Program-made: the position numbers and the translations under genes
Assembly (NCBI GenBank): GCA_016789955.1
Contig: JAEUPB010000085.1
Span: 1 to 64,000 of the forward strand
DNA length: 64,000 bases
Direction of reading: 5' to 3'
Origin: Rubrivivax sp.
GTDB lineage: Bacteria; Pseudomonadota; Gammaproteobacteria; Burkholderiales; Burkholderiaceae_C
Shown here: piece after piece, positions 8,395 to 20,676 of the stretch
How the letters are laid out: each line of letters opens with the position of its first letter
How positions within the stretch are numbered: the stretch's first letter is position 1
Notes under the pieces: generated by a model
Told to the model about the DNA's origin: nothing
The model's database searches: none
The model's input: the letters and a program-made list of their open reading frames with translations, nothing else

Positions 8395-10170
8395 ATGAAC
8401 CTCAAGCGCTTCACTGCCCGCACGAGCCGCGAGGCGCTCGCGCTCGTGCGCCAGACCTTCGGCGAAGACGCCGTCGTGATGTCCACGCGCCCCTGCGCCG
8501 AAGGCGTGGAGGTGCTCGCCATGGCCCCCGAGAGCGTCGGCCAGCTCGAGAAGGTCGGGGCTCCAACCATCAGCGCCTCCAGCAGCGTGCCGGTCAACGC
8601 CACGCCGCCCAAGGCCAGCAAGTCCTCGTTCGCGCAGCGCGTCGCACAGTCGCTGCAGTCGGGCGGCCAGGCCATGCGCCGGGCGGCCACGCCTGCGGGG
8701 CGCGGCGGTGCCGCCGACCGCGTGGAGCCGGCGCTGCCGCCCACCGGTTCGGCCAGCAGCGTCGAGCAGGACGTCGAGCAGATGGCGATGAGCACGCTGT
8801 CGTTCCAGGACTACGTGCGCGAACGCATGCTCAAGCGCCGGCAGGCCGAGATGGCTGCGCAGGACGAGGGCCCCGAGACCGAACCGCCGCCGCCGCGCGT
8901 GTCGTCGCTGCGCGCGCGCCGCGATGCCGCCACGGCCGCCGAGCGGCCGATGCCGCAACCACGCTTCCAGCCGCCATCGCAGCCGCCCGCACAAACGCGG
9001 CCTGCGGCTCAGGCCCGCGCCGCGGCACCGTTGGCGCAGGCGCCCGTCCGTGCCGCCGCCACCGTGGCTGCCGCGCCGGCCGCCCCTGCCGCGGCACCGC
9101 GTTCCGTGCCCGTGCTGCGCGAGGAGATCCGCATGGCCGCACCGGTGGCCGAGCCACCGCCGGCCATCCCGACGCTGGCCGACCTCGGCCATCGCGCCGA
9201 CCCCGACGAGATGCTCACCGAGCTGCGCTCGATGCGCGGCCTGATCGAGCAGCGCTTCGGTGCGCTGGCGTTCATGGAGAAGCTGCAGCGGCAGCCGCGC
9301 CATGCACAGCTGACTCAGCGGCTGCTCGAGGCGGGCTTCTCGCCGCAACTCATCCGGCGCCTGGCCGACAGCCTGCCCGCCGATGGCGACCCGATGACCT
9401 GGGCCGCCAGCGTGCTCGACCGCAACCTCGTCACCGGCGAGACCCTGCCGGCGCTCGAGGACCTGGGCGGCGTCTATGCGCTGATCGGCTCCACAGGCGT
9501 GGGCAAGACCACCAGTACCGCCAAGCTCGCGGCCGCCTTCGCGGCGCGCCACGGGGCCGCCAACCTCGGCCTGATCACGCTGGACGCCTATCGCGTCGGT
9601 GCCCACGAGCAGCTGCGCGCCTACGGCCGCATCCTCGGCGTGCCGGTGCACACCGCGCACGACCGCGCGTCGCTGGAAGACCTGCTCGAGCTCCTGTCGG
9701 CCAAGAAGATGGTGCTGATCGACACCGCGGGCATGGCGCAGCGCGATGCCCGCACGCGCGAGCTGCTGGACATGCTGTCGCACGCGTCGGTGAAGAAGCT
9801 GCTCGTGCTGAACGCGTCGGCGCAGGGCGAGACCTTCGAGGACGTGGTATCGGCCTACGACGCGCGACAGTGCGCCGGCGTGGTGCTCTCCAAGATCGAC
9901 GAGGCCGTCAAGCTCGGCCCGGCGCTGGACGTGCTGATCCGCCACAAGCTGCGCATCGTCGCGGTGGCCAACGGCCAGCGCGTGCCGGAGGACTGGCATC
10001 GCCTCTCGGCCAACGCGCTGGTGCAGCGCGCGCTGCGCAGCACCTCGCCGCCGGCCTGGCGCTACGACGTGGGCGACGTGAACCTGGTGTTCGCCGCCGT
10101 GCCGCACCCGGGCGGGGTGATGCCGCCGCCGGCGTCGCTGCGGCCCAGCGGCGTGATGGGGCTGCAATGA
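8395..10170 (+). CDS. flhF: FlhF, SRP-type GTPase setting flagellar position
   Basis: FlhF is the third SRP-family GTPase and directs assembly of polar flagella. The 591-residue product starts MNLKRFTARTSREALALV with GGAGG five bases before the ATG. The long N-terminal B domain (to about 280) is Ala/Pro-rich and poorly conserved. The NG domain follows, with the P-loop GSTGVGKTTSTAKL at about 365, the G3 motif LIDTAGMAQRD at about 440, and LSKIDEA as the G4-like motif. Its ATGA junction with the next gene suggests coupling, as in flhF-flhG pairs. Confidence 0.96.
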   Translation: MNLKRFTARTSREALALVRQTFGEDAVVMSTRPCAEGVEVLAMAPESVGQLEKVGAPTISASSSVPVNATPPKASKSSFAQRVAQSLQSGGQAMRRAATPAGRGGAADRVEPALPPTGSASSVEQDVEQMAMSTLSFQDYVRERMLKRRQAEMAAQDEGPETEPPPPRVSSLRARRDAATAAERPMPQPRFQPPSQPPAQTRPAAQARAAAPLAQAPVRAAATVAAAPAAPAAAPRSVPVLREEIRMAAPVAEPPPAIPTLADLGHRADPDEMLTELRSMRGLIEQRFGALAFMEKLQRQPRHAQLTQRLLEAGFSPQLIRRLADSLPADGDPMTWAASVLDRNLVTGETLPALEDLGGVYALIGSTGVGKTTSTAKLAAAFAARHGAANLGLITLDAYRVGAHEQLRAYGRILGVPVHTAHDRASLEDLLELLSAKKMVLIDTAGMAQRDARTRELLDMLSHASVKKLLVLNASAQGETFEDVVSAYDARQCAGVVLSKIDEAVKLGPALDVLIRHKLRIVAVANGQRVPEDWHRLSANALVQRALRSTSPPAWRYDVGDVNLVFAAVPHPGGVMPPPASLRPSGVMGLQ

Positions 10171-10976
10171 GTCGAGCGCCCATGCGCGCCTCGTCGGGCC
10201 CGGCGCCTTCCGGCCCCGCCGACCAGGCCGCCGGCCTGCGGCGGCTGTTCGCCGGCCGCCAGTGCCAGTTCGTGCCGCTGGTGGCCAACCCGTACGTGAC
10301 CCATGCCAGCGTGCTGCTGGAGCGGCTCACCACGGCGCTGGCGCAGGCCCGCATCCCCGTGCTGCTGGTGGACGCGGCCGAGACCTCGCCGAAGCCGCCC
10401 GACGTGGCGACGATCGACCTGGCCGCCTGCATCGAGCAGCTCGACCCCTACACCGCCTACCTCGCCGGGCGCGGCCTGCCGCGCGCGCACGTGGACACGC
10501 GCGGCAACGCGAGCCGGCTGCTGCCGGCGCTCTCGAACGCGGCGCCGGGCGCCCGCGTGATCTTCGTGCACGGCGAGGCCACCGATCTCGCCCGGGTCTT
10601 CCAGGGCGTGGATGCGCGCCCGATGCTGCTGGCTGCCGATCGGGTCGATGCGGTCAAGCACGCCTATGCCGCCGCCAAGGTGCTGGCGCAGCGGGCGGGG
10701 CTGATGACCTACGACCTGATCATGAGCGCGCCGCACGGCAGCCGGCGTGCGCGCGCCATCGCCAGCAGCCTGGCCGACACCATCGAGCGCTACCTGAGCG
10801 CGCTGCTGGCCGACTGGGCGCAGATCGACCCCTCGGCCGACGTGGCCGACGCACCCGGCGACGACCTGCAGCGGCTGCTGCTGCGCCAGATCCAGCTCGG
10901 CATGCCCGACGCCCCCGCGGCCATGGCACCGCGCAGCGCGGCAGCCCCGATCACCGTGTTCGCCGCGACGAATTGA
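10167..10976 (+). CDS. FlhG/FleN-position protein lacking the P-loop
   Basis: In flagellar loci the gene after flhF normally encodes FlhG (FleN), a MinD-like ATPase that limits flagellar number. This 269-residue protein has the right place, coupling (ATGA overlap) and strand order: QFVPLVANPYVTHASVLL aligns by eye with the first strand, loop and helix of MinD proteins, and IPVLLVDAAE with the second strand. However the deviant Walker A motif (KGGVGKT) is absent: NPYVTHAS replaces it and there is no lysine. The C-terminal half (VIFVHGEATDLARVFQG onward) keeps an alpha/beta pattern. I infer a degenerate FlhG homologue that cannot bind ATP in the usual way; an unrelated alpha/beta protein remains possible. 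Confidence 0.62.
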   Translation: MSRAPMRASSGPAPSGPADQAAGLRRLFAGRQCQFVPLVANPYVTHASVLLERLTTALAQARIPVLLVDAAETSPKPPDVATIDLAACIEQLDPYTAYLAGRGLPRAHVDTRGNASRLLPALSNAAPGARVIFVHGEATDLARVFQGVDARPMLLAADRVDAVKHAYAAAKVLAQRAGLMTYDLIMSAPHGSRRARAIASSLADTIERYLSALLADWAQIDPSADVADAPGDDLQRLLLRQIQLGMPDAPAAMAPRSAAAPITVFAATN

Positions 10977-10996
10977 CCGATTACCCGGAGCCCCTC

Positions 10997-11710
10997 ATGT
11001 ACACCGCCAAGGGACAACTCGACAGCAGCGCACTGCTCAAGCAGTACAGCCCGCTCGTGCGACGCCTGGCCCATCAGATGATCGCCAAGCTGCCGGCCAA
11101 CGTCGAGCTCGACGACCTGATCCAGGTGGGCATGATCGGGTTGTCCGATGCGCTCACGCGCTTCGACGCGGCGCAGGGGGTGCAGTTCGAGACCTTCGCC
11201 ACCCAGCGCATCCGCGGGGCCATGCTCGACGAGCTGCGCGGCAACGACTGGATGAGCCGCGGCGACCGCCGCCACCAGCGCTCGATCGAGACCGCGGTGC
11301 ACAAGCTCGAGCAGCGCCTGGGCCGCGCGCCCAGTGAAAGCGAGATCGCGCGCGAGATGGGCCTGTCGCTGACCGAGTACCAGGAACTGCTCGGCAAGGT
11401 GCGCGGCACGCAGCTGATCTTCCTCGAGGACATGAACGGCGACGAAGGCGAGGACGACTTCCTCGACCGCCACGTTGCCGACGAGGAGGGCAGCCCGCTG
11501 AACCGGCTGCAGGACCAGCGCATGCGCGAGGCGCTGGTCGAGGCGATCAAGAACCTGCCCGAGCGCGAGCAGTACGTGATGAGCATGTACTACGAGCACG
11601 ACATGAACCTCAAGGAGATCGCCGCGGTGCTCGGCGTGACCGAGAGCCGCGTGTGCCAGCTCCACAGCCAGAGCATCGCGCGACTGCGCGCGAAACTGCG
11701 CGACTGGTAG
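10997..11710 (+). CDS. fliA: FliA, RNA polymerase sigma-28 factor
   Basis: FliA directs transcription of late flagellar and chemotaxis genes and is held by FlgM until the hook is complete. The 237-residue product starts MYTAKGQLDSSALLKQY; an upstream extension of the frame is a shadow of the preceding gene. Region 2 (about 15-85) includes ELDDLIQVGMIGLSDAL and FATQRIRGAMLDELR, region 3 spans DRRHQRSIE to LSLTEYQE, and region 4 ends with the helix-turn-helix NLKEIAAVLGVTESRVCQLH. Several sigma-28 promoters lie in this window. flgM, its antagonist gene, lies 13 kb away on the minus strand. Confidence 0.97.
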   Translation: MYTAKGQLDSSALLKQYSPLVRRLAHQMIAKLPANVELDDLIQVGMIGLSDALTRFDAAQGVQFETFATQRIRGAMLDELRGNDWMSRGDRRHQRSIETAVHKLEQRLGRAPSESEIAREMGLSLTEYQELLGKVRGTQLIFLEDMNGDEGEDDFLDRHVADEEGSPLNRLQDQRMREALVEAIKNLPEREQYVMSMYYEHDMNLKEIAAVLGVTESRVCQLHSQSIARLRAKLRDW

Positions 11711-11723
11711 TGCGCAGTCGGAC

Positions 11724-11763
11724 TGTCCGGCCGGACACCGCGGACACCGCGCCGGCCCGGACA
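11724..11763 (+). promoter_or_regulatory. Palindromic upstream activator sites for the efflux operon
   Basis: TGTCCGGCCGGACA (11724-11737) is a perfect 14-base palindrome. Its half-site CGGACA recurs at 11741-11746 and 11758-11763. The array lies 55-93 bases before the predicted sigma-54 start point, a fitting place for an NtrC-type activator, and such an activator is encoded in the same operon. Confidence 0.6.
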
Positions 11764-11790
11764 CCCTCCTGAGAATCAAGCACTTGGCGC

Positions 11791-11806
11791 TGGCACGGGG
11801 CATGCA
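11791..11806 (+). promoter_or_regulatory. Sigma-54-type promoter of the ABC efflux operon
   Basis: TGGCACGGGGCATGCA has the -24 element TGGCACG and the -12 element TGCA with the diagnostic GG-N10-GC spacing (GG 11792-11793, GC 11804-11805). Only the first T of the usual TTGCA is changed. The operon encodes a GAYTGA-bearing sigma-54 activator. The predicted start (about 11817) falls one base before the first ATG. Confidence 0.7.
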
Positions 11807-11817
11807 ATGCCCTGTGC

Positions 11818-13071
11818 ATGATCGCCGAGCCGCTCTCCACCGACCGCTCCGTCGCACCGGCCCGCCGGCCCTGGCGCCTGCTGGCTGGGGCGGTGCTGGT
11901 GGCCGCCTGCGCAGGCGCCGGCTGGTGGGCCTGGGCGGGCAGTGCGCGCAGCGTGTCGCTGGCCGACCTGCGCGTGGCCGCGGTGACGCGCGGCGACCTC
12001 GTGCGCGATGCGCTGGTGCAGGGCCGCGCCATCGCCGCCGTGAGCCCGACGCTCTACGCACCGGCCGCAGGCACCGTGGCGCTGGCCGTGAAGGCCGGGG
12101 ACACGGTGGCGGCCGGACAGGTGCTGGCCCGCATCGATTCGCCCGAACTGGCCGCCGAGCGCGCCCGCGAGCACGCCACGCTGCTGCAGCTGCAGGCCGA
12201 CTCGCAGCGGCAGGAGATCGTCGCGCGGCAACTGCGGCTGGCTGCCGAGCGGGATGCCGACGAGGCGAAGCTGAACCTCACCGCGGCCACGCGGGACCTC
12301 GAGCGCATCGCCGAGGCCTGCGCAGCCGGCGTGGTGCCGCAGATCGACTGCCTGAAGCGGCAGGACGCCGTGCAGGCCGGCCGCGTGCGCAGCACGCACG
12401 CCACGCGCCACGCCGAACTCGTCACGGCCGACAGCGGCTTCGAGCTGCAGAGCCTGGCGCAGCGCGTGGCCCGCCAGCGCGCGGTGGTGGCCGAGCTCGA
12501 TCGACGCATCGACACGCTCGCCGTGCGCGCACCGGTCGCCTCCCGCGTGGGCAGCGTCGCGGTGGCGGAGCGCGCCGCCGTGCCGGCCAACGCGCCGCTG
12601 ATGACGGTGGTGGATCTTTCCCGGCTGGAGGTCGAGCTGCAGGTGCCGGAGATTCACGCGGCCGACCTGGGCCTGGGCATGAAAGTGCTGCTGCGCATCG
12701 GCAGCGCCGACGTGGCCGGCGTGGTTGCGGCCATCGCGCCCGAGGTGCAATCGGGCCAGGTGCTGGTGCGGGCGCGCTTCGTCGGCACCCAGCCCGAAGG
12801 ACTGCGACAAAACCAGCGCGTGGCCGGCCGCATCGTGATCGACGAGCGCCACGGCGTGCTGACGCTGGCCCGCGGGCCGTTCGTCGAGGCGCTCGGCGGC
12901 CACGCCGCCTACGTCATCGAGGGCGGCGACGCCGTGCGCCGCCCGGTCCGCCTGGGGGCGCTGGGCGTGGCGGCCGTCGAGGTCGCCGAGGGCCTGGCGC
13001 CGGGCGACCGCGTGGTGATCGCCGGCACCGACCCGTTCGACAACGCGGCGCGCGTGCGCCTGCGTCCCTGA
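11818..13071 (+). CDS. HlyD/MacA-type periplasmic adaptor subunit
   Basis: The 417-residue product has one N-terminal transmembrane helix (about 20-42) and the layout of membrane-fusion adaptors: a biotinyl-lipoyl half around YAPAAGTVALAVKAGDTVAAGQ, an alpha-helical hairpin (about 115-225), the second lipoyl half RAPVASRVGSVAVAE, then beta-barrel and membrane-proximal domains. It should bridge the inner-membrane transporter encoded downstream to an outer-membrane factor that is not in the window. The ATG at 11818 lies at the predicted transcription start, so translation would be leaderless unless an internal GTG is used. The substrate cannot be told from sequence. Confidence 0.85.
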   Translation: MIAEPLSTDRSVAPARRPWRLLAGAVLVAACAGAGWWAWAGSARSVSLADLRVAAVTRGDLVRDALVQGRAIAAVSPTLYAPAAGTVALAVKAGDTVAAGQVLARIDSPELAAERAREHATLLQLQADSQRQEIVARQLRLAAERDADEAKLNLTAATRDLERIAEACAAGVVPQIDCLKRQDAVQAGRVRSTHATRHAELVTADSGFELQSLAQRVARQRAVVAELDRRIDTLAVRAPVASRVGSVAVAERAAVPANAPLMTVVDLSRLEVELQVPEIHAADLGLGMKVLLRIGSADVAGVVAAIAPEVQSGQVLVRARFVGTQPEGLRQNQRVAGRIVIDERHGVLTLARGPFVEALGGHAAYVIEGGDAVRRPVRLGALGVAAVEVAEGLAPGDRVVIAGTDPFDNAARVRLRP

Positions 13072-13100
13072 TTTCCGAAGACCCGCGACGAGGAGATGTG

Positions 13101-13781
<681 letters not shown>

Positions 13782-13788
13782 GGCCACC

Positions 13789-15093
13789 ATGCTGCTGCAC
13801 TACGTCCACCTCGCGCTGCGCAGCCTGCGGCGCAACCCGCTGCTGGCGGCGCTGGCGGTGCTGATCCTGGCGCTGGGCATCGCGGCGTCGATGACCAGCC
13901 TCACGGTGCTGCACATCCTGTCGGCGGACCCGATGCCCGGGCAGACCAGCCGGCTGCACGTGCCGGCGTTCGACAACAGCGCCGCCGACCGCCGCGAGGG
14001 CGACAGCGGGCCGGCGCTGATGCTGTCGTGGCAGGACACGCAGGCGCTGCTGGCGCGCGGCGGGGCGCAGCGCCAGGCGGCGATGTACGGTGTCGGGCTC
14101 ACGGTGAACCCGCAGCGCGCGGGACTGCCGTCGTTCCTCGAGACCGGGCTGGCCACCGGCGTCGACTTCTTCGCGATGTTCCAGGCCCCGTTCGCCCGCG
14201 GCGGGCCGTGGAGCGCCGACGACGACGCGCAGGGCCGCGACGTGGTCGTGCTGTCGGCACCGTTCGCCGAGAAGCTGTTCGGCAGCGCCGATCCGCTGGG
14301 CGCCACGGTGATGCTGAAGGACCGGCCGTACCGCGTGGCCGGCGTGCTGGCACCGTGGCGGCCGGTGCCGCGGCTGTGGCGACTGTCGGGCGGCTCGCCG
14401 ATCGGGCCGGTGGAGGCCTACATGATCCCGCTGCGGAATGCCATCGCTCGCGAGTTGCCCAATGACGGCTGGACGAGTTGCAGCGGTTCGCGCGAGCCGG
14501 GCTGGGACGCCTTCCTGCGCGCCGAGTGCAACTGGCTCGAGTACTGGGTGGAGCTGGAGCCGGTGCAGGTGCCGGCCTACCGGGCGCTGCTGGACGCGCA
14601 CGTCGAAGAGCAGCGGCGCTTGGGCCGCATGCCCAATGCCCAGCACGCCTGGCTGCGCACGGTGCAGGAGCGGGCGAAGGAGTTCAACGTGGTGGGCGAG
14701 GACACGCGGCTGCAGGCGGCGCTGTCGCTGGCGTTCCTGGCGGCATGCCTCGTCAACGTGGTGGGATTGCTGGCGGCGCGTTACGCCAACCGGGCTGGCG
14801 AGATCGGCGTGCGCCGCGCACTCGGTGCCTCCCGGCGACAGGTGATGCTGCAGTTCCTGGTCGAGTCCGGCGTCGTCGGGCTTGCCGGGGCGGCGCTGGG
14901 CCTGCTCATGACCTGGGGCGGTCTGGCGCTGATGGGCCGGCGCGGCGAGAACCTGGCCGCGGTGGCGCAGCTCGATGCGCCGATGCTCGCGCTGACCGTG
15001 GCGCTGTCGCTGGCCGGCGCGCTGGCCGCCGGGCTGTGGCCGACCTGGCGCGCGAGCCGTGTGCGGCCCGCCATGCAGCTCAAGTCGCAGTGA
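13789..15093 (+). CDS. MacB/FtsX-type ABC permease, first copy
   Basis: A 434-residue permease with an N-terminal membrane helix (about 19-42), a large periplasmic MacB_PCD-like domain (about 45-300) and three C-terminal helices forming an FtsX-type domain, starting with LSLAFLAACLVNVVGLLAARY and containing the coupling segment ANRAGEIGVRRALGASRRQV. It starts 7 bases after the ATPase stop and is followed at once by a second related permease, so the pair can form a heterodimer with two ATPase copies. Confidence 0.9.
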   Translation: MLLHYVHLALRSLRRNPLLAALAVLILALGIAASMTSLTVLHILSADPMPGQTSRLHVPAFDNSAADRREGDSGPALMLSWQDTQALLARGGAQRQAAMYGVGLTVNPQRAGLPSFLETGLATGVDFFAMFQAPFARGGPWSADDDAQGRDVVVLSAPFAEKLFGSADPLGATVMLKDRPYRVAGVLAPWRPVPRLWRLSGGSPIGPVEAYMIPLRNAIARELPNDGWTSCSGSREPGWDAFLRAECNWLEYWVELEPVQVPAYRALLDAHVEEQRRLGRMPNAQHAWLRTVQERAKEFNVVGEDTRLQAALSLAFLAACLVNVVGLLAARYANRAGEIGVRRALGASRRQVMLQFLVESGVVGLAGAALGLLMTWGGLALMGRRGENLAAVAQLDAPMLALTVALSLAGALAAGLWPTWRASRVRPAMQLKSQ

Positions 15094-15103
15094 GGTGGGG
15101 ACC

Positions 15104-16337
15104 GTGATCGCATCCATCGCTCCGATCGCCAAGGCGCTGTGGCGCCGCAAGGCCGGTGCCGCGCTGATCGCGGCACAGATCGCGCTGACACTGGCCATCC
15201 TGTGCAACGCGATCGGCGTGGTCGCCGACCGCCTCGAACAGTCCGGGCGCCGCTCCGGCGTGCTCGAGAGCGACCTGTTCTATCTGCAGGTGCTGACCCC
15301 CGGCTACGACGACGATCCCTTCGGCGTGCAGCGCAACGCCGAGGCGCTGCTGCGCGGCGTTCCCGGCGTGCGCGCGGCGACGTGGGTGAACCAGATGCCG
15401 CTGGGGCAGTCGGGCACCTCCAGCGGCGTCTCCAACGACGGCGCGGTGCGCTTCGTGGGCGCTGCCCACTACACCGCCGGCAGCTCGCTCGTGCAGTCGC
15501 TGGGGCTCGAGGTGGTTGACGGCCGCGACTTCCAACCCGGGGAGTTCGGCACGATGGACCTGCGCCGCACGCGCGAGCCGCCGTCGCAGACCAAGGTGAT
15601 CGTGACGCGCGCGCTGGCCGAGCGGCTGTATCCGGGCGAGCCGCGCGTCGTGGGGCGCGCGATGCGGCTGGGCAACGACGCCACCGATCCGCTGTTCGAG
15701 ATCATCGGCGTGGTCGATCGACTGGTGTCGCCGTGGGGCCGCGTCGAGTGGCTCGAGGGCGACCGCTGGGGCGAGCGCGGCTTCATCACCCCGATCGCGG
15801 TGAACGAACGCGAGCTCTACGCCGTGCGCGCCGAGCCGGGCCGGCGTGCCGAGGTCCAGCGCGCCGCGGCCGAGCGGCTGCAGCAGGCGGTGCCGGGCCG
15901 CATCCTGCTGGCTTCGCACAGCCAGGAGGCCTTGCGCGACCGCCGCTATCGCGCCGAGCGCTGGCTGGCCGGCATGCTGATTGTGGTGACCGCCGCGCTG
16001 CTGGTCATGACCGCGGCGGGTATCGTCGGGCTGGCGTCGCTGTGGGTCGCGCAGCGGCGCAAGCAGATCGGCGTGCGGCGCGCGCTGGGCGCTCGGCGGA
16101 TCGACATCGTGAGCCACTTCCTGATCGAGAACGTGCTGATTTCCGGTGCCGGCGTCGCCGTCGGCCTGACGCTGGCCGTGGCGCTCAACGGCCTGCTGGT
16201 GCGCTGGACGCCGCTGCCGCCGCTGCAGCCCGCGTGGCTGGCGGGCGCTGCGCTGCTGCTGCCGCTGCTGGGTGCGCTGGCCGTGCTCGGGCCGGCGCTG
16301 CGCGCCGCGCGGGTGTCGCCGGCCGAGGCCACCCGCA

Positions 16338-16345
<8 letters not shown>
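15104..16345 (+). CDS. MacB/FtsX-type ABC permease, second copy
   Basis: A 413-residue permease of the same architecture: first helix GAALIAAQIALTLAILCNAI, a periplasmic domain (about 50-285), and an FtsX domain with RRKQIGVRRALGARRIDIVS. GTG 15104 is chosen because AGGTGGGGACC gives a ribosome site; the open frame reaches back to 15059 inside the first permease. The end overlaps the regulator gene by 8 bases. It shares clear ancestry with its neighbour, probably by old duplication. Confidence 0.88.
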
Positions 16346-19018
<2,673 letters not shown>

Positions 19019-19025
19019 GTGGCGA

Positions 19026-20372
19026 TCAGCAGCTGCCCGAGCGCGGGCGCTGGTCCTGCAGCGCGGCCAGCGGGTCCACCTGCGGGATCGAGGTGCCGCA
19101 CAGCAGGCTGCCGGTGCGCGTCAAGCGTTTCACCACGTCCACCGGCAGCAAGGCAGGCTCGGTGGCGCGCAGCAGCGCAGCGGCGCCCGAGACCAGCGGC
19201 GCGGCCATCGAGGTGCCGCTCCAGGTGCCGTAGAGGCTGCCCGGTACCGAACTGGTGATGCCTTCGCCGGGTGCGGCGATCTGGATCCAGTTGCCGTAGT
19301 TGCTGAAGCCGGCCAGCCTGCCGCGCGAGGCGCTCGCCGCCACTGACACGAGGCCGTAGGCACTCTCGGCCGCGGGGTACTGCTTCTCGTCGCGGCTGCT
19401 GCCGTTGCCCGCCGCCACCACCACCACCGCGCCATGGCCACCGTTGCAGCGGCTGCGGTCGTCGTCGTAGCTGGCATCGCTGAAGTCGTTGGCCGCGGGG
19501 TCGTCGATGCTCGGCGGGCTGCAGGTGATGAGCTGCGCGATGCTGTTCATCAGCCGGGTGCGGGCCAGGCTTCCCAGGCTCAGGTTCATGACGTGCACGC
19601 CGTCGTCGGTGGCCGGGTTGCGGTCGGGGTCGACGGCATACAGCATCGCTTCCGACAGCACCCAGATGTTGCCGTTGCCGTCAGGGTCGAGCACGCGCAG
19701 CGGCATGATCCGCGCGCCGGGTGCCACCATCGCCACCAAGCCGGCCACGTGCGTGCCATGGCCCCAGGCGGCATTGGCGGAACTGCCGCCCTCGCTGGGG
19801 TCGTAGTCCGCATCGACGAAGTCGACGCCCGGCAGCAGGCGCCCGGCCAACAGCGGGTGCGTCAGGTCGACGCCAGTGTCGAGCACCGCCACGCGCACAC
19901 CGGCGCCGGTGCTGACGCCCTGCGCCAGCGGCAGCCGCAGCGCCTGCGGCGCCCACTGCTCGGCATACGCCTGCGGCGTGCCGATGGCCCAGGCGACGTT
20001 CTTGCGGGCTTCGGGCGAGCGATGAACCTTGTTGCCTTCGACGATCTGGATCGCCGGGTCCAGCGCCATCGCCGCGACCTTGTCCTTGACCTTGGTGTTC
20101 CCGATGATCGCCAGCCGATAGATCGGACGCGAACCGAACTGGGACGCCAAGGTCATCTGATGGCGCGCCAGCACGCCGGGCAGCAGGTCGGCGCTAGCGA
20201 GCTTGACGAGAACCTCACCTGCAACCTCTTCGGCGGCGCTGGCCTTGGCGCCGCCCCCACCACCGCCGCCGCCCCCACCGCCCCCGCTGGCGGCCAGCGA
20301 CAGCCCCATCGGCGCGATGGCGAGCGATGCGGCCATCGCGAGAGATCGGAGCAGGGGTCGGCAATGTGTCAT
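19026..20372 (-). CDS. Secreted subtilisin-like (S8) serine protease with poly-glycine linker
   Basis: A 448-residue protein with a signal peptide (about 1-28, LAIAPMGLSLAAS), then twelve consecutive glycines (30-41), a short prodomain-like region (about 45-120), and an S8 catalytic domain. The triad is Asp 165 in VAVLDTGVD, His 205 in GHGTHVAGL and Ser 388 in GTSMAAPLVSG, with oxyanion Asn 323 in AAGNG; all are intact, so it should be active outside the cytoplasm. It ends 8 bases from the kinase pseudogene, convergently. It lies downstream of the CHAT-protease gene on the same strand, with a 304-base gap that may hold its own promoter. Confidence 0.93.
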   Translation of the reverse strand: MTHCRPLLRSLAMAASLAIAPMGLSLAASGGGGGGGGGGGGAKASAAEEVAGEVLVKLASADLLPGVLARHQMTLASQFGSRPIYRLAIIGNTKVKDKVAAMALDPAIQIVEGNKVHRSPEARKNVAWAIGTPQAYAEQWAPQALRLPLAQGVSTGAGVRVAVLDTGVDLTHPLLAGRLLPGVDFVDADYDPSEGGSSANAAWGHGTHVAGLVAMVAPGARIMPLRVLDPDGNGNIWVLSEAMLYAVDPDRNPATDDGVHVMNLSLGSLARTRLMNSIAQLITCSPPSIDDPAANDFSDASYDDDRSRCNGGHGAVVVVAAGNGSSRDEKQYPAAESAYGLVSVAASASRGRLAGFSNYGNWIQIAAPGEGITSSVPGSLYGTWSGTSMAAPLVSGAAALLRATEPALLPVDVVKRLTRTGSLLCGTSIPQVDPLAALQDQRPRSGSC

Positions 20373-20676
20373 GGTTGTCCGTCAGTTATTCTTGGCAGGA
20401 AGCCTAGACCCCTGTCCGCGGTGAGTGACGCCGGTCGTGGCAACGGGTTGCAACCCGCCTTCCGGGCCCAAGGCGATCCAGAGAGCAGGCGTTCTCTGCG
20501 ATGCGCACCGCGGCAAGCCCGGATGCTGCCAGGGTTTGCCCGGGGTACCCACCCGCGTCTCGGGGGCAGCAAGGTCCTGCGGACGCGGTTCTTGCACCAT
20601 GTGGCACAGAGAGGCGAGCGCGCGCCTGGATACATCGCGCCCCCGAAATGGTTACGCGGCGTTGCAGCTTCGCGCT
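20373..20676. other. Gene-free 304-base region between the CHAT and subtilisin genes
   Basis: No convincing gene is seen on either strand. On the minus strand it contains GATGTATCC at about 20626-20634, shared with the region before the small gene of the same cluster, and it could carry the subtilisin gene's promoter and a long leader of about 250 bases. No clear terminator hairpin with a T-run is seen. Confidence 0.5.
20625..20634 (-). promoter_or_regulatory. GATGTATCCA motif upstream of the subtilisin gene
   Basis: On the minus strand this reads CGATGTATCCAGG. The ten-base core GATGTATCCA is repeated upstream of the small cluster gene at about 23939-23948. Both copies lie upstream of genes in the ECF-sigma cluster, so a shared promoter or operator is possible. 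Confidence 0.35.
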
